Notes: generated from the sequence alone by a model not told the origin. Positions 24,655-35,425 are shown, numbered from the stretch's first letter. The stretch: DNA of 64,000 nucleotides from Adineta ricciae (GCA_905250025.1 CAJNOJ010000140.1:186001-250000), one strand, 5' to 3'. A program made the numbers and translations.

Positions 24655-26295
24655 TTATCTTTTTTCTTCTGTCGAAGGTTGACGATTCACGATATTTGCA
24701 ATTTTCTCGATAGTATATACTAGTCCTGATTTCAATGCGTCTATTGCCGTGGATGTCTTGTCATGTTGTCGTTCGAATGCATCGTTAACCATACGCGCAT
24801 CAATAGCCAAACGAAACACCACTATTGTGTCTGATGAGCCACTAAGTACAATAGGCACCGGTTGTCCAATAACGCACCTCATTGGATGAAGATCTGTTGG
24901 ACGTTGCAATTTGATGTACAAATCTTTGCTTGCTTCTTGATCGAGAAAGGTTTTATCTGATCGACGAACACGAAATGGAAAGATGGTCGGATGGCGAAAT
25001 TCCGCGTCATTTTCATCGAAAAATGAACCTCTTCCAACATTTTCAACTGGTTGAAGTAAATCTGGAAACGCAGCAAATGCAGCTCGAATTTCAGCACCAG
25101 CTGCTACAATAAACTGTTCTCGCCATTCAAAAGGTATAATTAAATAACGACGAAGTTCAAAGACAGCTGCAGTCAACCTTAAGAAGTGACCAACGTTTGA
25201 TTGCCATATGACCGATGAATATTTTGCCATGCATTCGCGAACATTTCTCCAAGATCGAGGCCAGTCTGAAATAGCTGAATATGCGGCGAGTTCACTAGAC
25301 ATGTATTTATCAACGGGAGCATTTTGGATTCGAGTACGAAAATGAGCAGGAACCAGAATGGCACCACTGAACGGTGGACCAGTAAGAAATTTTGAACCAG
25401 TGAGAGTAACAAATCGATCACGAGTGATATGTTCACGTACACGCCATGGTGATATACGAAATTGACACGCATCAATAAGAACAGTCAATACATCCTTCGT
25501 GTACTTTTTTTCTATACGATCCATGCAATCATTGCTAGGCACTCTGTTACCCAGTTTCGATGTGTCAATAGCATGTAGAAAAATGTGTATATCTTCATTG
25601 CTATGTACAAGCTCATTGACACATTGCTCGATGAATGCTTCATCGCGACATTTTGCATAGGAAAGATCGACACATTGAATACGAGTGTCACCATTAGATC
25701 CATGTAGACACGCGATGGGCGTACCTTTATTGATATCTTCGCCGCGAATATTTTTCGTATTGAAATGACAACCAGAAGCAGCATTTATAACACGTCCTGC
25801 TGCTTCGTCAGCAGCAAGAACTAGATTCGTTAATATTGTTGTTGATCTGGGCAAACATAATTTGGCAAGAAAAACCGACTGAAGAGTTGCATCAGTACCC
25901 GATGGGACGAAAACAACATCAACATCAGCTGATGCCAATCCGAAATAGTCAAGTAACTCTTGCCGGAGTTCTTCCATTTTCGTATCCATAGTATTAACAT
26001 CGTTGATCTTATTTAGATGGTTCATCATCTCGGTAAGATGAATGAAAGCGCTGGTGGAAATAGGAGTCGCCGTTGATGATGACAAATAAATTGAACTTGC
26101 TGGGTTTGTTGGACCTAACGGACAACCATACATATTCAAACCAGTTGACGAGTCAATTAATAGACGTTCATCGCCTCCTGAACTTAACAATTGATGCAGT
26201 TCATTTGGTGAAATGCTTTCCTTGGTTTTCATCAGTACATCTACTTGTATGTCCTGTGATGGTCTATTACTTATTATGTACTTACAGTCATCCAT
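24655..26295 (-). CDS. PLP-dependent fold-type I enzyme (aminotransferase class V-like)
   Basis: A single 1.64-kb exon encodes 546 aa with no signal peptide. The order of motifs is that of fold-type I PLP enzymes: a phosphate-loop-like VFVPSGTDA (128-136), the pyridine-binding Asp275 in VLIDACQF, and the Schiff-base Lys302 in VTLTGSKFLTGPP. The spacing between Asp and Lys (27 residues) is normal for class V. The protein is longer than most cysteine desulfurases or kynureninases (about 400 aa), with an extra C-terminal part of about 130 residues. The substrate cannot be assigned. It is intronless among intron-rich neighbours, which fits a fairly recent bacterial origin, though that is inference. 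The start was placed at the first ATG of the frame. Confidence 0.75.
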   Translation of the reverse strand: MDDCKYIISNRPSQDIQVDVLMKTKESISPNELHQLLSSGGDERLLIDSSTGLNMYGCPLGPTNPASSIYLSSSTATPISTSAFIHLTEMMNHLNKINDVNTMDTKMEELRQELLDYFGLASADVDVVFVPSGTDATLQSVFLAKLCLPRSTTILTNLVLAADEAAGRVINAASGCHFNTKNIRGEDINKGTPIACLHGSNGDTRIQCVDLSYAKCRDEAFIEQCVNELVHSNEDIHIFLHAIDTSKLGNRVPSNDCMDRIEKKYTKDVLTVLIDACQFRISPWRVREHITRDRFVTLTGSKFLTGPPFSGAILVPAHFRTRIQNAPVDKYMSSELAAYSAISDWPRSWRNVRECMAKYSSVIWQSNVGHFLRLTAAVFELRRYLIIPFEWREQFIVAAGAEIRAAFAAFPDLLQPVENVGRGSFFDENDAEFRHPTIFPFRVRRSDKTFLDQEASKDLYIKLQRPTDLHPMRCVIGQPVPIVLSGSSDTIVVFRLAIDARMVNDAFERQHDKTSTAIDALKSGLVYTIEKIANIVNRQPSTEEKR

Positions 26296-26689
26296 CGCGA
26301 TTCACCACTCAACTGAGAATCAAAATTATAAACGTATATTGAGTACTATATCCTATCAAAATAGGTAAATATATCTGCGTGATTTAATGAATTCACTCGT
26401 GCATGTTATTATACGGCAGAGAATGTCTGTCGTTTAACTTTTCTCGTTCTTTATCGCTTCACGGAGAATGTAGAAAGAAAATATTATTGCTTACGAATAT
26501 ATTCAAGTGCAATCATATCCGTAGCCAAACGTATTTTATATTTGTCCTCAGTTTAACCTGTGATCATACTTTTTATTTACTTGACGTCGATAAAATTTAT
26601 TCGCGCGGTGCATTTGATTTTTTCAACGATTTCAGTACTAACATAGACGAAAAGAAACTTAACGACAAATTAAAAGAATAAAAAAGAAC
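26296..26689. other. Intergenic, no gene seen
   Basis: Spacer between the PLP gene and the GPCR relic. An open frame at 26403-26681 (+) lacks any recognisable motif and overlaps nothing, but its composition does not look coding. Confidence 0.4.
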
Positions 26690-27792
26690 TCATTGGCGAA
26701 CTGAAAGTAAATGTACAAGTTCACGCCAAAATAGTTGACTCGATAATGTGCATAAGTAAAAACCCATACATGGACTGAGTAAATCAACGAATGAGAGAAC
26801 ATTTCCTGTTAGACCTTTCACAGCTAATGACAATGGATCTTTACGTAAACTACTATCAATCACATTATACATGCCACCGATAGCACCGGCAGCTGATGCT
26901 ATACAAAAAAGAATAGATTGAACGAGTGTGATTTGAACTAACTGTCTACCGACATGTTTGATACGTTTTTTGTCGTCGGTTGATCACATCGTGATCGAAT
27001 GTTCGTTGTTCTGACTTTTGAATATTACGGATGGTAAGAAGATCGAAGATAAGCATTGCTAACGATGGGATCAAACTCCAAATAATCAACAGAAATATTC
27101 CATTGAGCTTTTGAAACGAATTTGGCTGATCGAGACATATCATAGGATCTTGATGAGTCGTGTAGAAAATTAAGATTCGAATTTGTGTTATACCAATGAA
27201 TACAGTCACGGAAAAGATCAAGCACGATGAAACAGGTAAAGTATTCCAACAACGAACTGTAACCGATGATGAACTGCACAATATCTAGAACGAAATGAGA
27301 AAGCAAGTAGATCATATCCATTCTTTATTCAAAAGATTTACCGACCGAGAGAAGCTAAAGCAATAAACCGCAACGTAAGATTCTGTTGTAAAACAAACAT
27401 TCTGTATTTATTTGAGTCTATTGAATAAGTCACGTACCTGAGCCAAGAGAAGAGAAAGGTTAATGTTTTACATAAGATTTCCGATGACATAAATAAACTC
27501 CAATTGTATCTGAATTGTAAAAGATGCACAGGAAGAATACCAAAAATGATGAAGTAACCGGTAATAGCCGATGCTGGAAGATATCTAACACATGGGTCGA
27601 GTCGAAGTGAACGTCGAGTAAATACACAAATATTCAATGTATGTCCAATGAAACCAATAGCGAGTGAACAAGATTGATCTCATTTTAACAGTTGCCAGAA
27701 GATAAGTGGTAGTATCCATAGTCGATCATATTCATCGAAGTAGAAGACATCTGAAATCAATAAAGGAGGCACTAAGATGTGTGAAAATTCTA
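26690..27792 (-). pseudogene. Decayed rhodopsin-like chemoreceptor (bdelloid GPCR family)
   Basis: The minus strand contains pieces of a 7TM receptor in the right order but in different frames: TM1 end and first loop (IGFIGHTLNICVFTRRSL, LDPCVRYLPAS), TM2-TM3, FIALASLGR in place of the usual ALASIDR, CSSSSVTVRCWN, TM4-TM5, the loop RTFDHDVINRRQK, and TM6-TM7 (open at 26872-26690). To link the DRY-like region to CSSSS one base is missing, and a one-base excess in the A6 run (plus strand 26965-26970) breaks the frame before TM6. A stop near 27680 interrupts the N-terminus unless an extra intron exists. The intact relative at 43.6-44.7 kb shows the normal layout. Sequencing errors in homopolymers could explain one break but hardly all. 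Confidence 0.6.
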
Positions 27793-28313
27793 TAAATAAG
27801 GTGATATTTGTGCGTGTTTTTTCCTGTATACCAATAAGCTACTGAATGTATCAAAAACTTTTTTTTTTATTACCATAAGAAATGTTACAAGGACAGTGCG
27901 AAACAACTGATTCTCCCTGTAGTTTTTTTAAAAGGACAGATGAATATTAATTGTTGAATTCGACGGAAACTAAAAGAAGAAAAAGACAACATTGAGGTCT
28001 GTTACTTGCAACATTGCCAATTAAATTTTCCTTCCTTCACGTAAGATAGTCTGCGGTTTTTATACAATTAAAGAACACTTGAACACGAAATGGAAAGTGG
28101 CAAAAGAAGGATGTATTGCTGTCCCAAGAGAATATCGTGGTTCCTATGCAAGTCTTGTCAGCATAGCGCTGACGCTCAGCAATGAGAGATCCGAACTGAA
28201 TGAATACATTTGCGAGTTTTGATGTGAATAGGTGATATTTAAAATATTCTTTTTGTATATTTAATCAAGATTTTTTTTTGAAAATCAATAAATGAAACAT
28301 GAGAAGCTTCTGA
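27793..28313. other. Intergenic, no gene seen
   Basis: AT-rich spacer of about 520 bp between the GPCR relic and the reductase gene. Nothing recognised. Confidence 0.45.
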
Positions 28314-29666
28314 TTATGGAATAACTTTCATTTGTTTTAATCGATCGAAACATTGAATATAAGCATCGGCAGTGTCCACTGTCGTCGTCCATCCATACTT
28401 TCTCGCTTTGCTCAAATCACCTTCAATATTGTATGGAACATTAAGAAGAAAGACTGGAAAATAAACGATAAAACTTTACTAGCAAATATTTTGGCTTTTA
28501 AACTTACAAGAGAACATCCATGTCGCATAATCGAACGATGCTTGATCAAGATTATGGCGTTGAACAACTTCATCCCAGACTGCTCTATTTTGGGTCATGT
28601 ATTCAAACAAAACCAGTTGCGGTGCCATCTTATTCTCAGGAAACTTTTGTTCATGATGCGCGAAGCCAAAATATCTAGAAGATAGTCTTCGATGAAGAAT
28701 CATTGATGCATGACTTTTGCTCTGTACTTTTCGAATTTTGGCCACAGTATTCGAAATTGAACCTTATCACCATTATGAATATTGAATATTTCATTTGCCG
28801 TATGACCATTAGTTGCTGCCCATAATTGAAATCGTGCATTATTCAATGAACTCGAATGATCGAGAACAATATTCCAAGCAAGTTCATGTCCGGGAAAAAT
28901 CAATGGTTCACCTTTTTCTTTTTGCACGCTTGCATATATTGCCAAACTCACAGCAAAGTTCATAAAATTTCCTATGAAACACATAGTAGAACAAAGAATT
29001 CTTTGCAAAAAATATATCCTCACCTTTCGACACTCCAATAATTAAATTCGGACGCGTAATACTATAATTCCACTTGTTTTTCTGCGCATACTCTTTAATA
29101 AGATCTTCTTGACTATAGTAAAAATTCACCCCTTCATGACGAGGTGCGTCCTCAACAAACGGTTGTGTAGGCATATGTTGTGGTCCTTTATGTGCGCCAT
29201 AGTACTACGATTAGGAAGAATACCATTGAATTCAACAAAACTAGCCATTCATGTTTTTTCTTACTTTATATCCCGTTTGTAATGATACACATTTCACATT
29301 TTGACCAGCTATTTTTGCGGTTACATCAAGTGCTTTCTGTAAGAGTACCTTATTAACATGATCCTGTTCGGTTTCATCCATTTTCGAAATATATGCATAA
29401 TGAAACATATGGGTAATTGTACGTCCGTCGACTTTAATTAACTCATCGACAATATCGTCAATACTAGCTTCCATAACATCAATTGAAATGAAATGAATGC
29501 GATCATCTGTAAGATTGATTTGCATTGGTCGTCGAGATATGCATATAATTTTACTAAATTCGCTATAGGACTGATCGATAAGCGTATCGATCATGCCTAT
29601 ACCAGATATCCCGTTGGCGCCCCATACACAAGCAACATTGGTTGTTGATGATGCACTCACACTCAT
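28314..29666 (-). CDS. PRISE-type short-chain reductase (progesterone 5-beta-reductase/iridoid synthase-like)
   Basis: Five exons on the minus strand, 29666-29265, 29204-29024, 28971-28728, 28674-28508 and 28453-28314, join to 377 aa, close to the usual 390. The N-terminus has the NAD(P) loop WGANGISG with the PRISE-type spacing, followed by ICISRRP. The catalytic TGYKYYG (Lys and Tyr of the TGxKHY motif) spans the exon 1/2 junction. Later marks are SITRPNLIIG, AVWDEVV and the terminal KARKYGW...VDTADAY. The enzyme should reduce an activated C=C bond of an enone using NADPH. The family is best known from plants, bacteria and fungi and is rare in animals, so foreign origin is likely. An upstream frame at 29720-29830 has a hydrophobic stretch that could be an anchor exon, but no good join was found. 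Confidence 0.8.
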
Positions 29667-30368
29667 TTGTTAACGATGTCTTGTCCTTATGTCGTGCGTC
29701 ATCTTGTCGAAATAGAACAAAAAGAGCGCAAGATAAGATAAAAATAACTATACAAAGTAAAACAGAAATTCCACCTGCTAGAGTTATCTTTGAATAAAGA
29801 AAATGGAGAATGCCTGGAAGATTTATACTTGCCAATGATCAAGTCCTCCCTCGATAAACACTGCCATCTAAGTGTAATGGAGCAACTAGAGAAAAGAAGT
29901 GATAGCACCGAATGTCCATCTACAAAAATCTGCTATGTGTGATAAGCTCATGTTAATGTGAATTGATACAGTCAAAAGAATAAAGGTAGATAAGCACGAA
30001 CTGATCACACATTTGACATACTGAAATTGTCAGTTAATAATACAAGCGTTAAAGATGTGCAGTAAGCAAGAGAAATTAAGAAAAAGATAGATATGATGAA
30101 ATTTAGAACAAAATAAACCGTAATCATCGATATAAAGGCACCTATCGGGTACAATGAACAATTTTACTCTTTTGTCTTGCCTTGTTAAATTTCAAAACTA
30201 AGTTCGATTATTCCACCATTCAACTTTCCCGAATAATTATTTAAATCCACGTTCAATTTTACTTTCAGTGCCCTTCTCATTTATGATACAACTAAGGTAG
30301 GAAATAAGCCCTTTTAACTAATGTATTATGCATAAAAAGATAAATTTTACATAGAGATTATGTCATCA
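29667..30368. other. Intergenic; possible upstream exon
   Basis: Spacer of 700 bp. On the minus strand 29835-29720 encodes a hydrophobic stretch (SVLLCIVIFILSCALFVLF) followed by basic residues. It could be a membrane-anchor exon of the reductase or chance. No other signal was seen. Confidence 0.3.
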
Positions 30369-33300
30369 TCAATCATAAGCTACATTATACACTTCGTCGG
30401 AACTCAGTCGTTGTATAATTGAATCTAACTTCTGACGATCTTGATACGTAATTGTTGTGCATTGTGCATAGATAGTCGATGCTCTCTGGTAATATTCCAG
30501 TGCAATCCTATATTGTTTTAAGTATTCGTAACAAGCTCCAATATTAAATAAACTTTTGCCTAAATCTTGATGATTAAACGGAAGACTTTTTTCACGTATA
30601 AAGAAACATTTTAATTCATAAACTAATGCAAGTTTATACTCATTTCGTGCGCGTTGTACTTCACTCAAATATGAAAGTGTATCGAGTATTGCTGAATGGT
30701 CGGAACTGAAATTAACTTCCCTGATCTGTAACGATTTTTCATAGTACTCGATTGCTTGTTCATAATTCAACTTAATAAAACAAATAAAACCAATCCATTG
30801 TAAATAACGTGCAATTTGATTATGATTATTTGGATAATGTTCTTCATAAATGCTCAATGCTCGTTTATACGAGTCAAACGATTCATCATATTTACCTTGA
30901 CGACTTAAACTACTTCCAATAAAACTAAGTATATTGGCAATGTTTGAATGATGTGATGGATAGTATTTATCGTAAATATCTAACTGTTTACGATAATAAT
31001 CGACAGCTTCGTCATATCTTCCTTGACTGTTACGAATATTCCCCATATAGTGAAAACTATCAGCGATATTCATATAGCCAAGGGGATAATGCTGTTGTCG
31101 AATATCCAACGCGCGTTGTTCATATTCAAATGCTTGATCGTATTTTTCTTGATGGTTCAAGCTCGTACCTATATTACTAAGAATTGTAGCGATGTCGGAG
31201 TATCGAAACGATGAATTTGTTTCATAGATATGCAATGCTTTTTTGTAGAAATCAATTGCTTCATTGTATTTGCCTTCGCTACTACGAATATTCCCCATAT
31301 AGTTCAAACTCAATGCCATATGTGCATTGTCTGAATCGTAATATTTCTTCTGAATCTGCAGAGCTTTCTCGTGATGTTGAAAAGCTTCATCGCATTTGCC
31401 GAGACGATATAATATTTTACCAACATCATTGAGACTCGTCGCGTAACTAATGTGTTCCGACGAATGATAGGTTTCATAGATTTTCATAGCACGTCGATGA
31501 TAATCAAGGGCTTCGCCGTTATTCTTTTGATTACTCAAAATATTGCCAATATTACTTAACGTATGTGCAATATTAACATTATCCGATGAATAATACGTCT
31601 TTTGCATGTCCAGTGCTTGTCGATAGTAAACCAGCGCATCAGGAAACTTCCGCTGTTTATTCAAATTATCGCCAATATAATTGAGATTAATAGCTAAATG
31701 TCCTGAATATGTGGGATAGTACATTTCTAACATTGTCAAAGCTCGTCGATGATGGTCAAGCGCTTCTTCGTATAAACGTTTTCCTCGAGAGAAGATATAA
31801 CCAATATTATTCAAAATACAAACGTTATCTAAATGATCAGCTAACTGGTATTTTTCCTGCATGAACAATACTTGCTGATATAACTCTAAAGCTAAATCAT
31901 AGTTTCCTTGTCCATATGTTATATTTCCAATATTACTCAAACTTGTTGCTATATCGATGTGACCATGTGGATAAAACTTCTTTTGAATTAAAATTGCACG
32001 TTGAACTAATTCGAGTGCATCATGATGCTTTTTCTTCAGATAGAGAATATTTCCCATACTATTGTAAGTTAACGCCAGATAGATATGATCGAATGGATAA
32101 TATTTTTCATAAATCGATTTTGCTTCGTGATGATAAATCAAAGCTTCATCGTATTTACCTTGATCAATCAGAACATACCCAATATTTCTTACATTCGTCG
32201 CAATATCAATATGAAACGAATGGAAATATTTTTGACGAATCGCTAATGCTTGTCGAAGATAATTCAATGCTTCATTGTATTTCAATTGTTGATAACGAAC
32301 AAGACCAAGATTTTCCAAACATGTGGCAATGTGTGGATGATCGAGTGACGGATGAATTTTCTTCCGTATAGCCAATGCATTTTGATGATACTCATAGGCT
32401 TGTTCATATTTGCCTTGTAAATGTAATACTTCACCTATATCTGATAGAACACATGCCGATTCGTACGAAGAATTTGGTTGTCTGTTCAGTACTTGGTCAT
32501 AAAATTTTCTTGCTTGAATCCAATCTCCTTTCCATCGATGAACTTGGCCAAGACAGTGTTGAATTGAAGATGAATCTTCTTGATCAAAGTCATTCAATAA
32601 ATTTTCAAAATATGCTTGCGCTTGATCCCATTGGCACTGATCGCAAATCAATCGTCCGAAAATAACTGGAATTGATAGATTTTCGAATAAGGCACGTGTA
32701 TCATAAAGATACTTTTCGATTAATTCTCGTCCATGCTTGACAACATCCATTTCTATTATCCAAACATTGTCCTCTTGAAAAATCTTTTCCAAATGAAATG
32801 TTGTATTGAAATGAAACAGGATTTGATTTTCTTTCGATAGGCGGATTTCAGCGAAAGTCGCGTAGTCTTTTGTTTCCTGGATATTACATTGAATTCGGAA
32901 AAGAACAGGAATGGAATCATCCAATCTGGAGAACTGCCGGCTTATGAATGGCCGCGAATAGGAGCATATGAGGAATTTTTTCATGGATATTAGTTGGCCT
33001 TGATTGTTGATGAATTTATCGAAATCACTTTTCGCTAAATTCATTCGATGATAAACAACTAGGACATCAGTATTCGATTGTACGTACTGCTGATGTCGAG
33101 TATCGAGACATTGGATTAAATCACCGAGAAAATATCTTATGGTGTAAAGTTCTTTGGTATTTTGTCCTTGCAGAGCGGTATCAATGAGTTTCCGAAGAAA
33201 AAAATTATTTAAATACCAATCTAAAGCGTCATCTGATTGATATTTTCTTTTGAACTCATTTATAAACGCCGATAGACGATACGCATGCAGAAGCTGTTGT

Positions 33301-33800
33301 TTTGCATACTCGTTTCGTGATAATTGTAAAATCACATCATGTAATAGTTGAATCCAAAGAAAATCACTGGGAAATTTTGATAAATCTTTCGTGGAATATT
33401 CGTTGTGATCGAAAAAGGTCCAAACATGAGACAGTCGATGAATAAAACTTAATTGATCGGCAATAGACGCATAGAGTGAATCGGAATCCGTATAAAATCC
33501 AATTATTTTCGTATATTGAAGAAACAAATACTCGGATTGATCTTTTTCGGAAGAAAATATAAATATACAATGAATTTGTTCTAATGTATCAAGATAAGGT
33601 AGAATATGAAAGGCGTGTGACTTGGAAATAATTAGAAAGAGTTTCTCATCTTTATGCGATTGAATAAAACTTAAACATGTGTCTAATTTCGTTTGAAAAA
33701 CAACATGATTCGTCAGATAATACAGACGTCTTTTCCATGCTTCAGTTTGATGATCAGAAGAAAAGGAAATAAGTGTAATCTTTGATAGTAATGTTGACAT
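30369..33800 (-). CDS. ADP-ribosyltransferase-like plus kinesin-light-chain-type TPR protein
   Basis: A single 3.4-kb exon encodes 1,143 aa. Residues 1-190 are a region typical of a bdelloid family, as I recall it (FLIISKS, VWTFFDHNEYSTKDLSKF, FLWIQLLHDVILQL). Residues 195-360 align with eukaryotic Arg-ADP-ribosyltransferase domains (VVYHRM, ILFHFNTTFHL, NVWIIEMDV). The catalytic trio is degraded: the Arg is shifted (YHR instead of YRG), the STS is ICSYS, and ExE reads ENQ at 324-326, so it is probably a pseudoenzyme. Residues 378-1120 hold about 18 TPRs, most with the 42-residue period of kinesin light chain (YxxALxYxxxALxIxxKxYP). The TPR part should be a protein-binding superhelix. It is cytosolic by lack of signal. 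DNA in this part repeats every 126 bp, so copy number may vary between alleles. Confidence 0.75.
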   Translation of the reverse strand: MSTLLSKITLISFSSDHQTEAWKRRLYYLTNHVVFQTKLDTCLSFIQSHKDEKLFLIISKSHAFHILPYLDTLEQIHCIFIFSSEKDQSEYLFLQYTKIIGFYTDSDSLYASIADQLSFIHRLSHVWTFFDHNEYSTKDLSKFPSDFLWIQLLHDVILQLSRNEYAKQQLLHAYRLSAFINEFKRKYQSDDALDWYLNNFFLRKLIDTALQGQNTKELYTIRYFLGDLIQCLDTRHQQYVQSNTDVLVVYHRMNLAKSDFDKFINNQGQLISMKKFLICSYSRPFISRQFSRLDDSIPVLFRIQCNIQETKDYATFAEIRLSKENQILFHFNTTFHLEKIFQEDNVWIIEMDVVKHGRELIEKYLYDTRALFENLSIPVIFGRLICDQCQWDQAQAYFENLLNDFDQEDSSSIQHCLGQVHRWKGDWIQARKFYDQVLNRQPNSSYESACVLSDIGEVLHLQGKYEQAYEYHQNALAIRKKIHPSLDHPHIATCLENLGLVRYQQLKYNEALNYLRQALAIRQKYFHSFHIDIATNVRNIGYVLIDQGKYDEALIYHHEAKSIYEKYYPFDHIYLALTYNSMGNILYLKKKHHDALELVQRAILIQKKFYPHGHIDIATSLSNIGNITYGQGNYDLALELYQQVLFMQEKYQLADHLDNVCILNNIGYIFSRGKRLYEEALDHHRRALTMLEMYYPTYSGHLAINLNYIGDNLNKQRKFPDALVYYRQALDMQKTYYSSDNVNIAHTLSNIGNILSNQKNNGEALDYHRRAMKIYETYHSSEHISYATSLNDVGKILYRLGKCDEAFQHHEKALQIQKKYYDSDNAHMALSLNYMGNIRSSEGKYNEAIDFYKKALHIYETNSSFRYSDIATILSNIGTSLNHQEKYDQAFEYEQRALDIRQQHYPLGYMNIADSFHYMGNIRNSQGRYDEAVDYYRKQLDIYDKYYPSHHSNIANILSFIGSSLSRQGKYDESFDSYKRALSIYEEHYPNNHNQIARYLQWIGFICFIKLNYEQAIEYYEKSLQIREVNFSSDHSAILDTLSYLSEVQRARNEYKLALVYELKCFFIREKSLPFNHQDLGKSLFNIGACYEYLKQYRIALEYYQRASTIYAQCTTITYQDRQKLDSIIQRLSSDEVYNVAYD

Positions 33801-34239
33801 ATTACCAAGAACAATTCATGTTAGAAACTAGAAAAAAAGAAATCAAGGACGGGTTCGTTCTTATATTAATTGGATTGTTGATAATTGTTATTCGAACTAA
33901 TGTTTTGGAAAATACAAGTTAATTTGAGAACGTCTGCTTTTCTAAATGTTGTTGATTTGTTATTTAAATAAATAAAAAATATCGAAGATAAAAAAACAAC
34001 TTACAAGCAAAATATTGAAGTTACAGATGAGAATATGTATATACTCGATCATCATTTACCTATCTCACCTTGATATAATTGAAAATAAACGTGCTCGATT
34101 TTTTTTCTTCATTTCTAATCAACACGTTTAATAACATGCAGAAAGAGAAGCATCACCTTTACATGATAACAACAATATCATACACATAAAAAGAAAATTA
34201 CGGTTTTTTTCTCATCGTTCTGCTTATATTTATCATCGG
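33801..34239. other. Intergenic, no gene seen
   Basis: AT-rich spacer between the TPR gene and the small gene on the same strand. Nothing recognised. Confidence 0.45.
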
Positions 34240-34722
34240 TTACTTTGTCGAGATAGTCTGCTGATGATTGAACAAATCATTTGACAAGAAAGACAAATGA
34301 TTGTGGTTGTAGATCTTACCGCTCGAGCCTAATGGGATCAGTCGTATGTTTGTCTGCGATACGAATTCAAATAAAGCTTTTATCTCGTGTTCTTCATAAT
34401 CTGGGTCGTCTTCCGTCAGCTGGACGACACAGCCGGCGTCAGGATAGAAACGCTATTTTGGTTGAAGAGTTTATTAATTACCTATCTTATATTCCAATAC
34501 ATAACAGTAATATAGTCTTCTTTTCACCACTCGTGATATCAACTGTGCTTTCATCTCTGCGTTGAATTGTTTGGATACATCTTCTGACTCATCGTCACAC
34601 TCAGAAGTAACGAGTCTAGTTATAATGTGTCGTAGCGGATTGAGAGAAAATTGAAATGTGAATTTGTCTTTATAGCAATTCAATTTAAGACTATTTTTGC
34701 ATTTTAATCCTCTTTTCAACAT
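34240..34722 (-). CDS. Hypothetical two-exon protein
   Basis: Two exons on the minus strand, 34722-34528 and 34452-34240, join in phase 0 across a 75-bp intron (GTGAAA..AATAG) to 135 aa. The joined product has a well-formed acidic middle (CDDESEDVSKQFNAEMKAQ) running into RFYPDAGCVVQLTEDDPDY and HEIKALFEFV, and then IRLIPLGSSGKIY. The composition is clearly protein-like in exactly the spliced frame. I do not recognise the family. No signal peptide or membrane helix is seen. An upstream open frame at 34921-34730 might be a further exon but could not be joined. The start is the first ATG of the frame and is uncertain. Confidence 0.45.
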
Positions 34723-35009
34723 CTAAGCTTCAAAGAGCAAGCAAATTGACATCATGCGATTTCCCTCGCAGAATTGTATACTGCATAAAAAATAAGATTT
34801 TTCTCTTCAATGCAATGCGTCGTTCTCTATGAAATCTATCGAATATCGGACGTTTGTTGGTAATCAACGTGTTCAGATACGCAATGATCATGACCGACTC
34901 CATGTTTATGTTGTTTCTCAACTAAAAGTACCCTAGTTTCTTCCTTTTATAAACAAAATCCTGATTTTAATCAAGTTCACGGTTGAAAAACCTTTATCTG
35001 TTTTCAAAA

Positions 35010-35425
35010 ACAATTTTTTCATCAAAGCAAAACTCAATGCATAAAGCGGTTCACAAACACACACCACTTATACACATACACAAAAGCGCACATTCATCAG
35101 TTCATCGTTGCTTTTGTTCAGAATGTCTCCCACGGATACTGCGCTCGTCGCCAAATTCGCTTCACGCTTTATACTTCAGCTGCTTCCAATATGTCGAGCC
35201 AAGGTCTTTCGCATGCAACTGACATTTTTTATCAAAACCGCTGCTTGCGCACAAGCAGATCTCCATCGATGGACAATGAGCATGATCTTCACAACATTCG
35301 TCTCCATTCAAACAATATCAGTCATTGGCCGAACATCAAAAGCGATCTGCAGAAGGGTGTAGTTGCTGTTCGAACGCGACAAGCAATTCGCATGATAATC
35401 ATTCGTAATTACATATTCGAATCAA
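35010..35425 (-). pseudogene. Relic of the LDLa/EGF/7TM receptor lacking the 7TM part
   Basis: The minus strand aligns at roughly 80% by eye with two separate parts of the receptor gene at 48.4-53.2 kb: 35425-35190 matches about 52000-52213 (the last EGF domain), and 35188-35010 matches about 53118-53290 (the last codons, the stop and the 3' UTR). The two parts are joined directly, so about 0.9 kb holding all seven helices is missing. A +2 insertion near the start and in-frame TGA codons (for example DRF-stop and AND-stop) show it is dead. The plus strand has an open frame here, but it is a shadow. Confidence 0.8.

Noticed and set aside
25179..25784. Second-frame ORFs inside the PLP gene
   Set aside because: Shadow frames of a gene with a complete active site.
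30944..32665. Plus-strand ORFs across the TPR array
   Set aside because: They repeat with the 126-bp period of the TPR DNA and are antisense shadows.
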